From positions 1 to 50,553 of the forward strand of contig JASBUS010000093.1 in the NCBI GenBank assembly GCA_030147745.1: a DNA stretch of 50,553 nucleotides, in the 5' to 3' direction. Both the position numbers and the translations under genes were made by a program. The notes beneath the pieces are model-generated. The model worked only from the letters and a program-made list of their open reading frames with translations, did not search any database and was not told the origin of the DNA. Each line of letters opens with the position of its first letter. Positions within the stretch are counted from its first letter, which is position 1. Positions 1 through 7,722 of the stretch are shown one piece after another. The stretch comes from Alphaproteobacteria bacterium (GTDB lineage Bacteria > Pseudomonadota > Alphaproteobacteria > Micavibrionales > Micavibrionaceae).

Positions 1-1245
1 TAGCTTCTCACCGCTATTTTTACCAGAGGCATCCATTTTTTCCCAAAGCGCATCATTGTTACAGAATACACCTGTATATTCAGTGCCCAGCGCAACCATG
101 ATCGCACCAGTCAATGTAGCAAGGTCAATCACGAAAGACGGATCAAACTGTTCTTGCACATAAGACAATGTATCACAAAGCACCAAACGTCCTTCAGCAT
201 CTGTATTCAGGATTTCAATGGTTTTACCATTATAGGCTTTAATAATATCAGCTGGACGATAGGCATTATCCGACGGCATATTTTCAACCAAGCCAATCGC
301 ACCGACGACATTGACAGGCGCCTTACGCAACGCCAAAGAGTAAATCAAACCACATACCGCAGCTGACCCGCCCATATCCATTTTCATCAGATCCATCTGC
401 GCCGCAGGTTTAATCGAAATACCACCTGTGTCAAATGTCACGCCTTTACCAACAAAGCCCAATGGTTTTTGGTCGGGTGATGCGCCATTGTAACGCATAA
501 TAACCATACGCGGCGTGCGCGCAGAGCCTTGCCCCACAGCCATTAACGCGCCCATGCCCATTTTAAGCATTTTCTTGTCATCCAAAACTTCGATTTGAAC
601 GCCAAGCGGCTTGAATTTTTCTTTGACCATTTCAGCATAGCTTTCAGGGTAAAGCACATTTGGTGGTTCATTCACCAAATCACGTGCAAAGAACACACCC
701 TGCGCCATGGCATCAAGAACGATATAAGCATTACTTGCCGATTCAGCTTGTGATGAAATGAAATCGATAGCTTCAACGCCTTTTTCATCATCTTCGCTAA
801 CATCGCGTTTATCTTTGTATTTATCGAAATCATATGACGACAAATTCACGCCCATTGCCAAATGTGCAATCAATGCATCCATTGGCAAATCGCTATCATT
901 CAGGCCTTGCGCCATAATGACGCCGACATGTTCCGCGCCCAAATGCTTTAGGGCTTTATAAAGCTTACCGCCAGCGGTCTCTGCCAAGTCTTGTGACATT
1001 TTTTCATCTTCGCCAAGACCAAGCAATACGGCATAACGATGCCCAACAGCTTTCGGCAAACGAACGACCAAAACATCGCCGACCTTACATTTAAACTGCT
1101 TGTTTTCTTCATAATGCGTTGCAATCAAACCATCTGTTTTGGCATCTAATTCAGCCAAGAAGTCCTTGATGGCCTGCCCTTTAAATAATGGGAAAACCAA
1201 TGTATCGGTTGCATTGTTTAATTCATTAAAGAATGAAATTTTCAT
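1..1245 (-). CDS. pepA: Leucyl aminopeptidase (M17), partial: C-terminus outside window
   Basis: Cytosolic di-zinc/manganese leucyl aminopeptidase that removes N-terminal residues from peptides. Reading the minus strand from ATG at 1245 (MKISFFNELNNATDTLVFPL) gives 415 uninterrupted codons to the window edge. The M17 signature NTDAEGRL lies at about residues 347-354, preceded by the metal-binding segments GKGVTFDTGG and MKMDMGG. The family is usually about 500 residues, so roughly 85 C-terminal residues are cut off by the window start and not by a mutation. It is divergent from lptF, an arrangement common in alphaproteobacteria. GAGGATC lies a few bases before the start as a ribosome site. 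Confidence 0.97.
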   Translation of the reverse strand, partial: MKISFFNELNNATDTLVFPLFKGQAIKDFLAELDAKTDGLIATHYEENKQFKCKVGDVLVVRLPKAVGHRYAVLLGLGEDEKMSQDLAETAGGKLYKALKHLGAEHVGVIMAQGLNDSDLPMDALIAHLAMGVNLSSYDFDKYKDKRDVSEDDEKGVEAIDFISSQAESASNAYIVLDAMAQGVFFARDLVNEPPNVLYPESYAEMVKEKFKPLGVQIEVLDDKKMLKMGMGALMAVGQGSARTPRMVIMRYNGASPDQKPLGFVGKGVTFDTGGISIKPAAQMDLMKMDMGGSAAVCGLIYSLALRKAPVNVVGAIGLVENMPSDNAYRPADIIKAYNGKTIEILNTDAEGRLVLCDTLSYVQEQFDPSFVIDLATLTGAIMVALGTEYTGVFCNNDALWEKMDASGKNSGEKL

Positions 1246-1285
1246 TATTGATCCTCAAATCTATGTCACATTGTTAGTGGTTTAG

Positions 1286-1313
1286 ATTATACGCAAGCCC
1301 CGCCAATGCGCAA
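1286..1313 (-). promoter_or_regulatory. Sigma-70-like promoter for pepA
   Basis: On the minus strand TTGCGC (1308-1313) and a perfect TATAAT (1286-1291) are separated by 16 bp. The predicted start point gives a leader of about 35 nt before the pepA ATG. Sequence match only. Confidence 0.6.
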
Positions 1314-1381
1314 GTACCGCGCCAGATAAAGGCCGATATAATTCACTTGAATTCGCCTGCAGAATTGTTCATAAAAAACGC

Positions 1382-2530
1382 ATGAGCATTCTGAACCGAT
1401 ATTTATTCTGGCAACTCTTAAGCATCACGGTCATCGTCACCCTAACGTTGACGGGGGTTATCTTCCTGTCGCAATCGCTTAAATTCCTTGAATTAATTAT
1501 CGAATCTGGCGCTTCAGGCGGCATATTTATTCAGCTCATTCTATTGGCACTGCCGCGCTTTTTTGAAATTATCATCCCGATTGCCCTGTCTGTTGCCGTC
1601 TTGTTTTTATATAACCGTATGACCAGCGATAGCGAGCTTGTCGTGATGCGCTCACTGGGCTTTTCACCGGGCAGCATTGCGCGCCCTGCCATCATCCTGT
1701 CGCTTCTAACGTCTATTTTGCTAATGTTTATGACGACATGGGCAGGCCCAACCGCTTTGGCCAAAATGCAGCGCCTACGCAAAGATGTTAAGGCGGAATA
1801 TTCATCTCTTATCTTCCGTGAAGGCGTGTTTAATTCCGTCGCCAAAGGCATCACCATATATATTCGTCAACGCAATGAAGATGGCAGCATGAGTGGCCTT
1901 TTAATCCATGACGCGCGTAACAAAGCAGAGCCTGCGTCAACAATCTCAGCGAAATCAGGCATGATTGTATCAACCGAAACTGGTCAGCAAGTCTTAGTGT
2001 TTGACGGTGTGCGCCAAAGCTTTAACGCCAGCAGCAAGGCGCTCAATAAATTAGAGTTCAATCGTTACAGTATTGACATTCCAAATGATGAAAACGCCGT
2101 CAATGACCGTTGGATTGAACCTGATGAACGCAATTTCATGCAGCTCTTAAACCCTGATTTATCAGATAAAGACGACCTGCGCCATAAGCGCGAATTTATG
2201 GTTGAGGCGCATCGCCGCTTAATCAGCCCGCTATTAGCGCCATGTTTTACCCTGATTGCCCTCTGCGCCATGTTGCTTGGCCCTGTTAGCCGCCGCGGCA
2301 TGGGCCACCGCGTTGTCGGCGCGACCTTAAGCGTCATTATTTTACAAAGCCTATATTTGGTCTTCTTTAACATTGCCAAAGACCACAATTTCGGCATCGT
2401 GCTTCTATATTGCATCACCTTACTGCCTTTAAGCTTTGGCCTGTTCATCATTAGTCGCTTCGGCGAAGATTTCCGCAGCAAGATGCTCCGCAAAGCGGGC
2501 GAATTATCCGCACAAGGGGCAGGTCTATGA
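1382..2530 (+). CDS. lptF: LPS export ABC transporter permease LptF
   Basis: One of the two inner-membrane permeases of the LptB2FG complex, which extracts lipopolysaccharide from the inner membrane and feeds it to the LptC-LptA bridge. The 382-residue protein has the YjgP/YjgQ architecture: about three N-terminal transmembrane segments (around residues 9-110, ending near RSLGFSPGSIARPAI), a periplasmic beta-jellyroll middle, and three C-terminal segments (about 280-360). The length is normal for the family. Its stop overlaps the lptG start by 4 bp (ATGA), so the two are translationally coupled. A TATAAT at 1337-1342 without a good -35 could be its promoter. Assigned as F and not G by gene order and sequence feel. 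Confidence 0.95.
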   Translation: MSILNRYLFWQLLSITVIVTLTLTGVIFLSQSLKFLELIIESGASGGIFIQLILLALPRFFEIIIPIALSVAVLFLYNRMTSDSELVVMRSLGFSPGSIARPAIILSLLTSILLMFMTTWAGPTALAKMQRLRKDVKAEYSSLIFREGVFNSVAKGITIYIRQRNEDGSMSGLLIHDARNKAEPASTISAKSGMIVSTETGQQVLVFDGVRQSFNASSKALNKLEFNRYSIDIPNDENAVNDRWIEPDERNFMQLLNPDLSDKDDLRHKREFMVEAHRRLISPLLAPCFTLIALCAMLLGPVSRRGMGHRVVGATLSVIILQSLYLVFFNIAKDHNFGIVLLYCITLLPLSFGLFIISRFGEDFRSKMLRKAGELSAQGAGL

Positions 2531-3624
2531 TTAACACACTTAATCTATACCTCGCGCGCAAATATGTGAAAAGCTGCCTCGGCTTATTGCTTATGTTTTT
2601 AAGCATCATTTACCTGTTTGATACGGTCGAACTCATTCGCCGCGCCAGCAAATTTGATGATGTACCTTTAGGCCTCGTTTTGCATATGGCCTTACTTAAA
2701 CTACCTGAAATTGGGCAAGTCACCATGCCTTTCGTTATTCTCTTCGGGGCGATCTATACCTTTTGGGAATTATCAAAACGTAGTGAACTTGTGATCTTAC
2801 GTGCCGCCGGCCTTTCCGCATGGCAATTTTTAACACCATTAATTGCTACAGCCCTTTTTATCGGCATATTGCAAATCACAGCCATTAACCCACTAAGCGC
2901 GGCGCTGCTTGCCCGTTACGAGCAGCTTGAAACCGTACATCTTAGCCATCAAAAAAACCTGATCGCCCTCTTTGAAGGCGGGCTATGGTTAAAACAAAAA
3001 AACCAAGAAGACGGCGAAGGCTATATCATTATCCATGCTGAACGCATCGAACGCGCCAATTGGGAATTAAACAACGTCATCGCCATTTACTTTAATCCTC
3101 AAGATGAATTTATGCGCCGCATTGATTCCGCACATGCCATGCTTGAAAAAGGCCAGTGGATGTTCAAGGAAGCAACCCTCAACACAGGCAAATCCACGGC
3201 AATGCCCGTTGAGAATTACGCCATCCCAACCGATTTAACGCGTGAAGATATTATTGAGACATTCTCGTCCCCAGAAACAATTTCATTTTGGAAACTACCA
3301 AGCTTTATCAAAACCCTTGAAACCGCAGGTTTTGATAGCATCAGAATGCGCATCCATTTGCAAAACCTTCTCTCTATGCCGATTCTTTTTGCCGCGATGG
3401 TATTTTTAGCGGCGGTTGTGTCACTGCGTCCACAGCGTAGTGGCAACACGGCCGCCTTAGTGCTCTCCGGCATATTTCTAGGGTTTGTTATCTTTCTTGG
3501 CGCGAGCTTCCTCAAGGCACTGGGTATATCGCAACAAATCCCCGTTTCTCTTTCTGCGTGGTCACCAGCAATTATCACGCTACTTCTTGGTGCAGGCGCG
3601 CTATTTACATTAGAAGATGGTTAA
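2527..3624 (+). CDS. lptG: LPS export ABC transporter permease LptG
   Basis: Second permease of the LptB2FG lipopolysaccharide exporter. The 365 residues follow the same six-helix plan as LptF: N-terminal helices about 15-120, a periplasmic beta-rich domain about 130-270, and C-terminal helices about 280-360. The family coupling segment is recognisable near residue 95 (ELVILRAAGLSAWQF), where LptF has ELVVMRSLGFSPGSI. Starts inside the last codons of lptF (ATGA overlap), so the two are made together in equal amounts. LptB and LptC are not in this window. Confidence 0.95.
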   Translation: MINTLNLYLARKYVKSCLGLLLMFLSIIYLFDTVELIRRASKFDDVPLGLVLHMALLKLPEIGQVTMPFVILFGAIYTFWELSKRSELVILRAAGLSAWQFLTPLIATALFIGILQITAINPLSAALLARYEQLETVHLSHQKNLIALFEGGLWLKQKNQEDGEGYIIIHAERIERANWELNNVIAIYFNPQDEFMRRIDSAHAMLEKGQWMFKEATLNTGKSTAMPVENYAIPTDLTREDIIETFSSPETISFWKLPSFIKTLETAGFDSIRMRIHLQNLLSMPILFAAMVFLAAVVSLRPQRSGNTAALVLSGIFLGFVIFLGASFLKALGISQQIPVSLSAWSPAIITLLLGAGALFTLEDG

Positions 3625-3633
3625 AAACAACAC

Positions 3634-3662
3634 TTGACCTCCACGCGGTTTCGCACTAAATA
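3634..3662 (+). promoter_or_regulatory. Candidate promoter for mlaA-mlaC
   Basis: TTGACC (3634-3639), 17-bp spacer, TAAATA (3657-3662), just after lptG. It would give mlaA its own transcription start with a leader of about 180 nt. Sequence match only. Confidence 0.45.
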
Positions 3663-3852
3663 TCCTTCGCAATATCGATGATTGTTTTTGCCGCAAATTG
3701 CCGCCATGCAATAAAATATGTGTAAGCTTATTTTATTTCGCCTTGGTAACCTTTCGGTAAGAATGTAGATATATTATCGTATAAACCGCGAATTGTGTAC
3801 GATTCGCTTTTTATTCAAGGCTGTAGGATCGTTTAAGGGTAAGGTAATGGTT

Positions 3853-4641
3853 ATGTTGGGTGGCATTAAAAAGAACTTCAAATCTTCAGGACAGATGGTG
3901 CTTAAATCACTTCTTATAAGCTTTTCCGTGTTGACGCTTTCTGCTTGTGCGACACAAGACACATCCATGACTGGCGGAATTGCTGATCCATTTGAAAAAG
4001 CCAACCGCGCTGTATTCGCGTTTAACGAGACGGCTGATGCAGTCATCCTTAAGCCAATCGCTAAAGGTTACCGCGCCGTTGTGCCAAAACCTGCGCGCAA
4101 TGGCGTGCGCAACGCCCTGCGCAACCTAAAAAGCCCTGTATTGCTTGGCAACGAACTACTCCAAGGTGACGTTGATGGCGCCATGAATGTCGTAACACGC
4201 GCTATGGTTAACTCGTTAATTGGCGTTGGCGGCCTATTTGATGTTGCGGGTTACGAAGGCATCGAATATGAAGAAGAAGATTTTGGTCAAACACTTGCCG
4301 TTTGGGGCGTAGGTCACGGGCCATATGTTGTTGCACCATTAATGGGCCCAGGCTCATTTAGAGATTATTCTGGTAAAGTCGTTGATACCGTTATGGATCC
4401 GCTTTACTGGTGGTTAAACAACACAGATCAAGAAGAATGGCTATTAGTCCGTACAGGCACACAAATTGTGTCTACTCGTGAAGAACTGTTAGATGTTCTT
4501 GCTGAATTGAAACGAGGTGCAATTGACTATTATGCGACAATCCGCAGTGTCTATGTACAAAACCGCGCAGCCCTTGTCGCTGATCAGGATAAGAACGATG
4601 CGTTCTTGCAAGATATTCCTGATTATGATGATGAATATTAA
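3853..4641 (+). CDS. mlaA: Outer-membrane lipoprotein MlaA (VacJ family)
   Basis: Outer-membrane channel lipoprotein that removes mislocalised phospholipids from the outer leaflet and passes them to the periplasmic carrier MlaC. I start at 3853 because AAGG (3841-3844) lies 8 bp upstream; in-frame starts at 3793 (GTG-like) and 3847 are possible but worse placed. With this start the signal peptide ends in a lipobox LSAC with the lipidated Cys at residue 32, followed by the VacJ core DPFEKANRAVFAFNETAD and a second block around SPVLLGNELLQGD. The acidic C-terminus (DIPDYDDEY) is typical of alphaproteobacterial members. mlaC follows after 43 bp. The MlaFEDB importer genes are not in view. Confidence 0.93.
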   Translation: MLGGIKKNFKSSGQMVLKSLLISFSVLTLSACATQDTSMTGGIADPFEKANRAVFAFNETADAVILKPIAKGYRAVVPKPARNGVRNALRNLKSPVLLGNELLQGDVDGAMNVVTRAMVNSLIGVGGLFDVAGYEGIEYEEEDFGQTLAVWGVGHGPYVVAPLMGPGSFRDYSGKVVDTVMDPLYWWLNNTDQEEWLLVRTGTQIVSTREELLDVLAELKRGAIDYYATIRSVYVQNRAALVADQDKNDAFLQDIPDYDDEY

Positions 4642-4684
4642 TGTGCTAAAATAAAAGAAAGATGAATTTATAGGTCTAAAGAGC

Positions 4685-5320
4685 ATGATTAAATCGGTTT
4701 TAGCCGCACTGGCTTTCGGTGCCATCTTATCAACATCAATGATTTTCCCTGTCGCCGTACAGGGAAAAGCTGCTTTTGCCGCTGAGACCGCCGAGCAAAA
4801 GGCCGAAAAATTTATCTCTGACATGGCAAATGACGGTTTATCCTTTTTAGGTAATCCAAATTTGACGATGGCACAAAAGAAAGCGCGCTTTCAAAAACTC
4901 TTAGACAAAAGCTTCGACATTAAGACCATCGGTCGTTTCGCGCTTGGCATCCATTGGAAAAATGCTAGCGACGCTGAAAAAGAAGAATATATGGATCTCT
5001 TCGAAAAGATGGTGGTTGATGTCTACGCCCACCGCTTTAGCGAATATAACGGCCAAAAATTCCAAATCGACAGCGCTAAAGCAAGCGGTAAAAGAGATTA
5101 TCTTGTGTCATCACGCATCCTGCCTCCTGAAGGCGAAAGCGGCGTAGACGTCCGCGTTGACTGGCGTGTCCGCGTTAAAGACGGTAATATGCGCGTCATT
5201 GATATCATCGTCGAAGGCATCAGCATGAGCATGACCCAGCGCTCAGATTTCGCCGCCGTCATTCAAAAAGGCCAAGGCGAAGTTGAATATCTGCTCACAG
5301 AGCTTAGAAAAACAAACTAA
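4685..5320 (+). CDS. mlaC: Periplasmic phospholipid carrier MlaC (Ttg2D family)
   Basis: Soluble periplasmic shuttle that takes phospholipid from MlaA to the inner-membrane Mla complex. The protein has 211 residues, with a signal peptide of about 33 residues (cleavage near AFAAETAEQ) and the MlaC core with segments FDIKTIGRFALGIHWKNAS and VDWRVRVKDGNMRVIDIIVEGISM. The last motif is the strand-turn hallmark of the family. Same strand as mlaA, 43 bp apart, probably one operon ending at the hairpin 30 bp downstream. In hopanoid producers related proteins are called HpnM, but no hopanoid genes are here, so MlaC is preferred. Confidence 0.92.
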   Translation: MIKSVLAALAFGAILSTSMIFPVAVQGKAAFAAETAEQKAEKFISDMANDGLSFLGNPNLTMAQKKARFQKLLDKSFDIKTIGRFALGIHWKNASDAEKEEYMDLFEKMVVDVYAHRFSEYNGQKFQIDSAKASGKRDYLVSSRILPPEGESGVDVRVDWRVRVKDGNMRVIDIIVEGISMSMTQRSDFAAVIQKGQGEVEYLLTELRKTN

Positions 5321-5349
5321 GCAATATATTGTAAGAGAAACTTAAACGG

Positions 5350-5374
5350 CCCGCTTTGAAAAGCGGGTTTTTTA
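5350..5374 (+). terminator. Rho-independent terminator of mlaA-mlaC
   Basis: CCCGCTT (5350-5356), TGAA loop, AAGCGGG (5361-5367) and a run of seven T. A clear plus-strand terminator 30 bp after mlaC. Confidence 0.88.
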
Positions 5375-5394
5375 TTAGCTCAAAAACGAGCCCT

Positions 5395-5533
5395 AATAAA
5401 AAATTAGCCGGTTTCAGAGGAGAACCCTGAAACCGGCCGTTCTTTCTTTGGGGGAGGGAGAAAGAAACTCATAAACTTTTTTATAAATCTTATATTACAC
5501 ACTCTGCTACGAACGCTGTTTGCCCGTGCGAGG
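5395..5533 (-). ncRNA. Candidate small RNA with two anti-Shine-Dalgarno hairpin loops
   Basis: The 411-bp stretch 5321-5731 has no gene. Read on the minus strand it holds two adjacent hairpins. Hairpin 1 has arms TTCTTTCT (5466-5459) and AGAAAGAA (5448-5441) around a loop containing CCCTCCCCC. Hairpin 2 has perfect 11-bp arms GCCGGTTTCAG (5437-5427) and CTGAAACCGGC (5417-5407) around GGTTCTCCT, followed by TAATTTTTTATT, a good Rho-independent end. Upstream on the same strand are TTGATT (5561-5566) and TTATAC (5538-5543), 17 bp apart. Two hairpins showing C/U-rich anti-SD loops, the second doubling as terminator, match the layout described for alphaproteobacterial cuckoo/CcsR small RNAs. Both ends are inferred. 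Confidence 0.55.
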
Positions 5534-5588
5534 CATGGTATAAAACAAAACTTGTACATTAATCAAGTCTAATTTTAAAAAAAACATA

Positions 5589-5630
5589 TTTACATGTGTA
5601 AATTGACCTTACTTTATTAGTATATAAGAT
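5589..5630 (+). promoter_or_regulatory. Candidate promoter and operator for the hydrolase gene
   Basis: TTGACC (5603-5608) and TAAGAT (5625-5630) are 16 bp apart. Directly upstream is the inverted repeat TTTACA-TG-TGTAAA (5589-5602) touching the -35 box, a plausible regulator site. Nothing else recognisable lies between here and the gene. Confidence 0.35.
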
Positions 5631-5731
5631 TTTGCAAATATAAATAAAGAAAAATTTTTATTTTCTTCTCGTCTAAACACAGTTTTGTGCTAAATATCTA
5701 TACGCAAACACATAAAAAACTATTGAGAACA

Positions 5732-6700
5732 ATGCCTGATTTCCCTATGCCGCCATGGCCACGCCACGGTAAAATATTTGAAAAAACGATGATCGCCCGT
5801 GGTAAATGGGTCGATGAACAGCGTCACGCGCGTCCAGTCCCTTTCAAAATATACTACCCTGCCCCACAAGAATTAACGGCAGGTGAACAGCGCCCAGTTA
5901 TTATTTGGTCACATGGCCTTGGGGGAACGCGTGATGGCGCAGGCTTTATCTCACGCTATTTGGCGCAGTTTGGCTATGTCATCGTCCATATTCAACATCA
6001 CGGCACCGATAGCTATTTATGGGAAGGCAAAGCAGGTCATCCATGGGACAATATCCGCGCGGCCAAAATCCCCCGCAAAATGGCGCTGCAGCGTTATCAA
6101 GACGTGCCCTTCGCACTGAAAGCACTGCGCCAAGGTATCGAGATCGCCCCTGAAATTCATGCCATGATGAATTTTGACACACTCGGCATGTCAGGACATT
6201 CTTTTGGCGCTGGCACAACACAGATTATGGCGGGGCAAAGCCTTGGCCGCGGCCGCCGCCTTTATCATTTTAAACATGATGATTTTAAAGCGGGCATCCT
6301 GTATTCACCGATCCCATCCTTCAACCGTCAAGATGATGCCACGCGCATCTATGGGCAAATCGACATTCCACTGCTGCATATGACCGGCACGGAGGATTAC
6401 AGCCCCGTTGATAATACCGATTACAAAACACGCCTTGAAATATTTGAAACGGTTAACCAAGCAGCCCAGCATCTATTTATTTTAGAAGACGGCGACCATA
6501 TGATTTATAGCGGCTCTCGCGGGCAGCTTGAAAATAATGCGAACCGCGAACGCCATGAAGAACTTATCATGCTTGCCTCCCTCGCTTTCTGGGATGCCTA
6601 TTTAATGCATGACCAAGCCGCTTTAAAATGGCTAAGCCACGGCGGCTTTGCTGACTATCTAGGGCAAGACGGACAATATCAATATAAGGACCAGGGGTAA
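5732..6700 (+). CDS. Alpha/beta hydrolase (PAF-acetylhydrolase/dienelactone-hydrolase-like)
   Basis: Predicted serine hydrolase; substrate unknown. The nucleophile elbow GHSFGAG is plain, an oxyanion-hole segment SHGLGGTRDGAG follows the first core strand (RPVIIWSHG), and the acid and base of the triad are probably the Asp in GTEDYSP and the His in EDGDHMI. About 322 residues from ATG 5732 (MPDFPMPPW); an upstream in-frame GTG at 5687 adds 15 residues but has no convincing ribosome site. No signal peptide is visible, so the enzyme is probably cytosolic. The overall plan (HGxGGT, QHHGTDS, GHSFGA) resembles bacterial platelet-activating-factor acetylhydrolase-like proteins. The ABC ATPase starts 5 bp after its stop, so the two are co-transcribed. 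Confidence 0.82.
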   Translation: MPDFPMPPWPRHGKIFEKTMIARGKWVDEQRHARPVPFKIYYPAPQELTAGEQRPVIIWSHGLGGTRDGAGFISRYLAQFGYVIVHIQHHGTDSYLWEGKAGHPWDNIRAAKIPRKMALQRYQDVPFALKALRQGIEIAPEIHAMMNFDTLGMSGHSFGAGTTQIMAGQSLGRGRRLYHFKHDDFKAGILYSPIPSFNRQDDATRIYGQIDIPLLHMTGTEDYSPVDNTDYKTRLEIFETVNQAAQHLFILEDGDHMIYSGSRGQLENNANRERHEELIMLASLAFWDAYLMHDQAALKWLSHGGFADYLGQDGQYQYKDQG

Positions 6701-6705
6701 CACGC

Positions 6706-7644
6706 ATGTATGCAATCGAAGCCAAAAACCTCAATAAAATTTATGCCGCGAATAAGAAAAGCCGCAGTAAAGAGAAACACGCCCTAAAGGATTTTGATAT
6801 CCAAATCCCGCGCGGTTCGATCTATGGCCTACTCGGCCCAAATGGCGCAGGTAAATCAACATTCATTAATATCCTTGCTGGCCTTGTCATGAAAACATCT
6901 GGCGATGTCAAAATTTGGAATTCAGATATTGATGCCGATACACGCCAAGCGCGCGCCTCAATCGGCATTGTCCCGCAGGAGATTAACCTTGACCCATTCT
7001 TCACCCCTGCCAAAGCGCTCGACATGCAGGCGGGGCTCTATGGCGTCCCTAAAGACAAACGCCGCACCAAAGAGTTATTAGAACTTGTCGGCCTAAGCGA
7101 TAAAGCCAATGCCTATGCCCGATCACTTTCTGGCGGTATGAAACGCCGTTTGATGATTGCCAAAGCGCTTGTTCATAATCCGCCAATTTTGATTTTGGAT
7201 GAACCGACCGCAGGCGTGGATGTTGAACTGCGCCAAATGCTTTGGAAAAATGTCCGCGCCCTAAACAAAGCAGGCACGACCATTTTGCTCACCACACATT
7301 ATCTCGAAGAAGCCGAAGAACTTTGTGATCATATCGCGATTATTAATCACGGTAAAAAGATCAAAGATTGCCCGAAAGAACAATTAATCGGCCAAATTGA
7401 AAGTAAAGAGATCATGTTCACCTTTGCCGACAGCACCGCGCCGCGCACAGCTGATTTATTCAAAGATTGTTACTATTCAGGCGTTGGTAAAAACAAAGTG
7501 CTGATCCGCTATAATCCTGCGGACTTAAATGCAGGCCAAATTATTGAGCGCATCAATAAGAAGAAAAACACGATTATCGACATTTCAACGCAAGAGCCTG
7601 ATTTGGAAGATATCTTCTTAAGCCTGACACGCAACAGCAAATAG
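6706..7644 (+). CDS. ABC-2 type transporter ATP-binding subunit
   Basis: Nucleotide-binding subunit of an ABC exporter of the CcmA/YadG type. 312 residues: Walker A GPNGAGKS (about 44-51), signature LSGGM, Walker B LILDEPTAGVD, H-loop TTHYLEEAEELCDH, then a C-terminal extension of about 85 residues ending TQEPDLEDIFLSL, typical of ABC-2 drug or polysaccharide exporters. The matching permease normally sits next door but here argS follows, so the partner must be encoded elsewhere or this subunit serves another transporter. Starts 5 bp after the hydrolase stop; the ribosome site (AGGGG) lies inside that gene's last codons. Confidence 0.9.
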   Translation: MYAIEAKNLNKIYAANKKSRSKEKHALKDFDIQIPRGSIYGLLGPNGAGKSTFINILAGLVMKTSGDVKIWNSDIDADTRQARASIGIVPQEINLDPFFTPAKALDMQAGLYGVPKDKRRTKELLELVGLSDKANAYARSLSGGMKRRLMIAKALVHNPPILILDEPTAGVDVELRQMLWKNVRALNKAGTTILLTTHYLEEAEELCDHIAIINHGKKIKDCPKEQLIGQIESKEIMFTFADSTAPRTADLFKDCYYSGVGKNKVLIRYNPADLNAGQIIERINKKKNTIIDISTQEPDLEDIFLSLTRNSK

Positions 7645-7649
7645 CCCTA

Positions 7650-7678
7650 TTGACGCAGTGCGGGAATACCCATAATAT
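7650..7678 (+). promoter_or_regulatory. Sigma-70-like promoter for argS
   Basis: TTGACG (7650-7655), exactly 17 bp, TAATAT (7673-7678). Predicted start near 7685, about 38 nt before the argS ATG. Confidence 0.65.
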
Positions 7679-7715
7679 CTTCCCCTAGTTAAATTCAAAG
7701 TAAATATGGGTATTC
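7664..7715. repeat. 11-bp perfect inverted repeat around the argS promoter and leader
   Basis: GAATACCCATA (7664-7674) and TATGGGTATTC (7705-7715) are exact reverse complements with centres 41 bp apart. The first arm overlaps the spacer and start of the -10 box; the second ends 7 bp before the ATG, where the ribosome site should be. It could be a protein operator or, in read-through transcripts, a hairpin hiding the start. Confidence 0.6.
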
Positions 7716-7722
7716 AATAGTC

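Noticed and set aside
154-961. Plus-strand open frames within pepA
   Set aside because: pepA reads through the whole region on the minus strand with all family motifs; these frames have no motifs or start signals.
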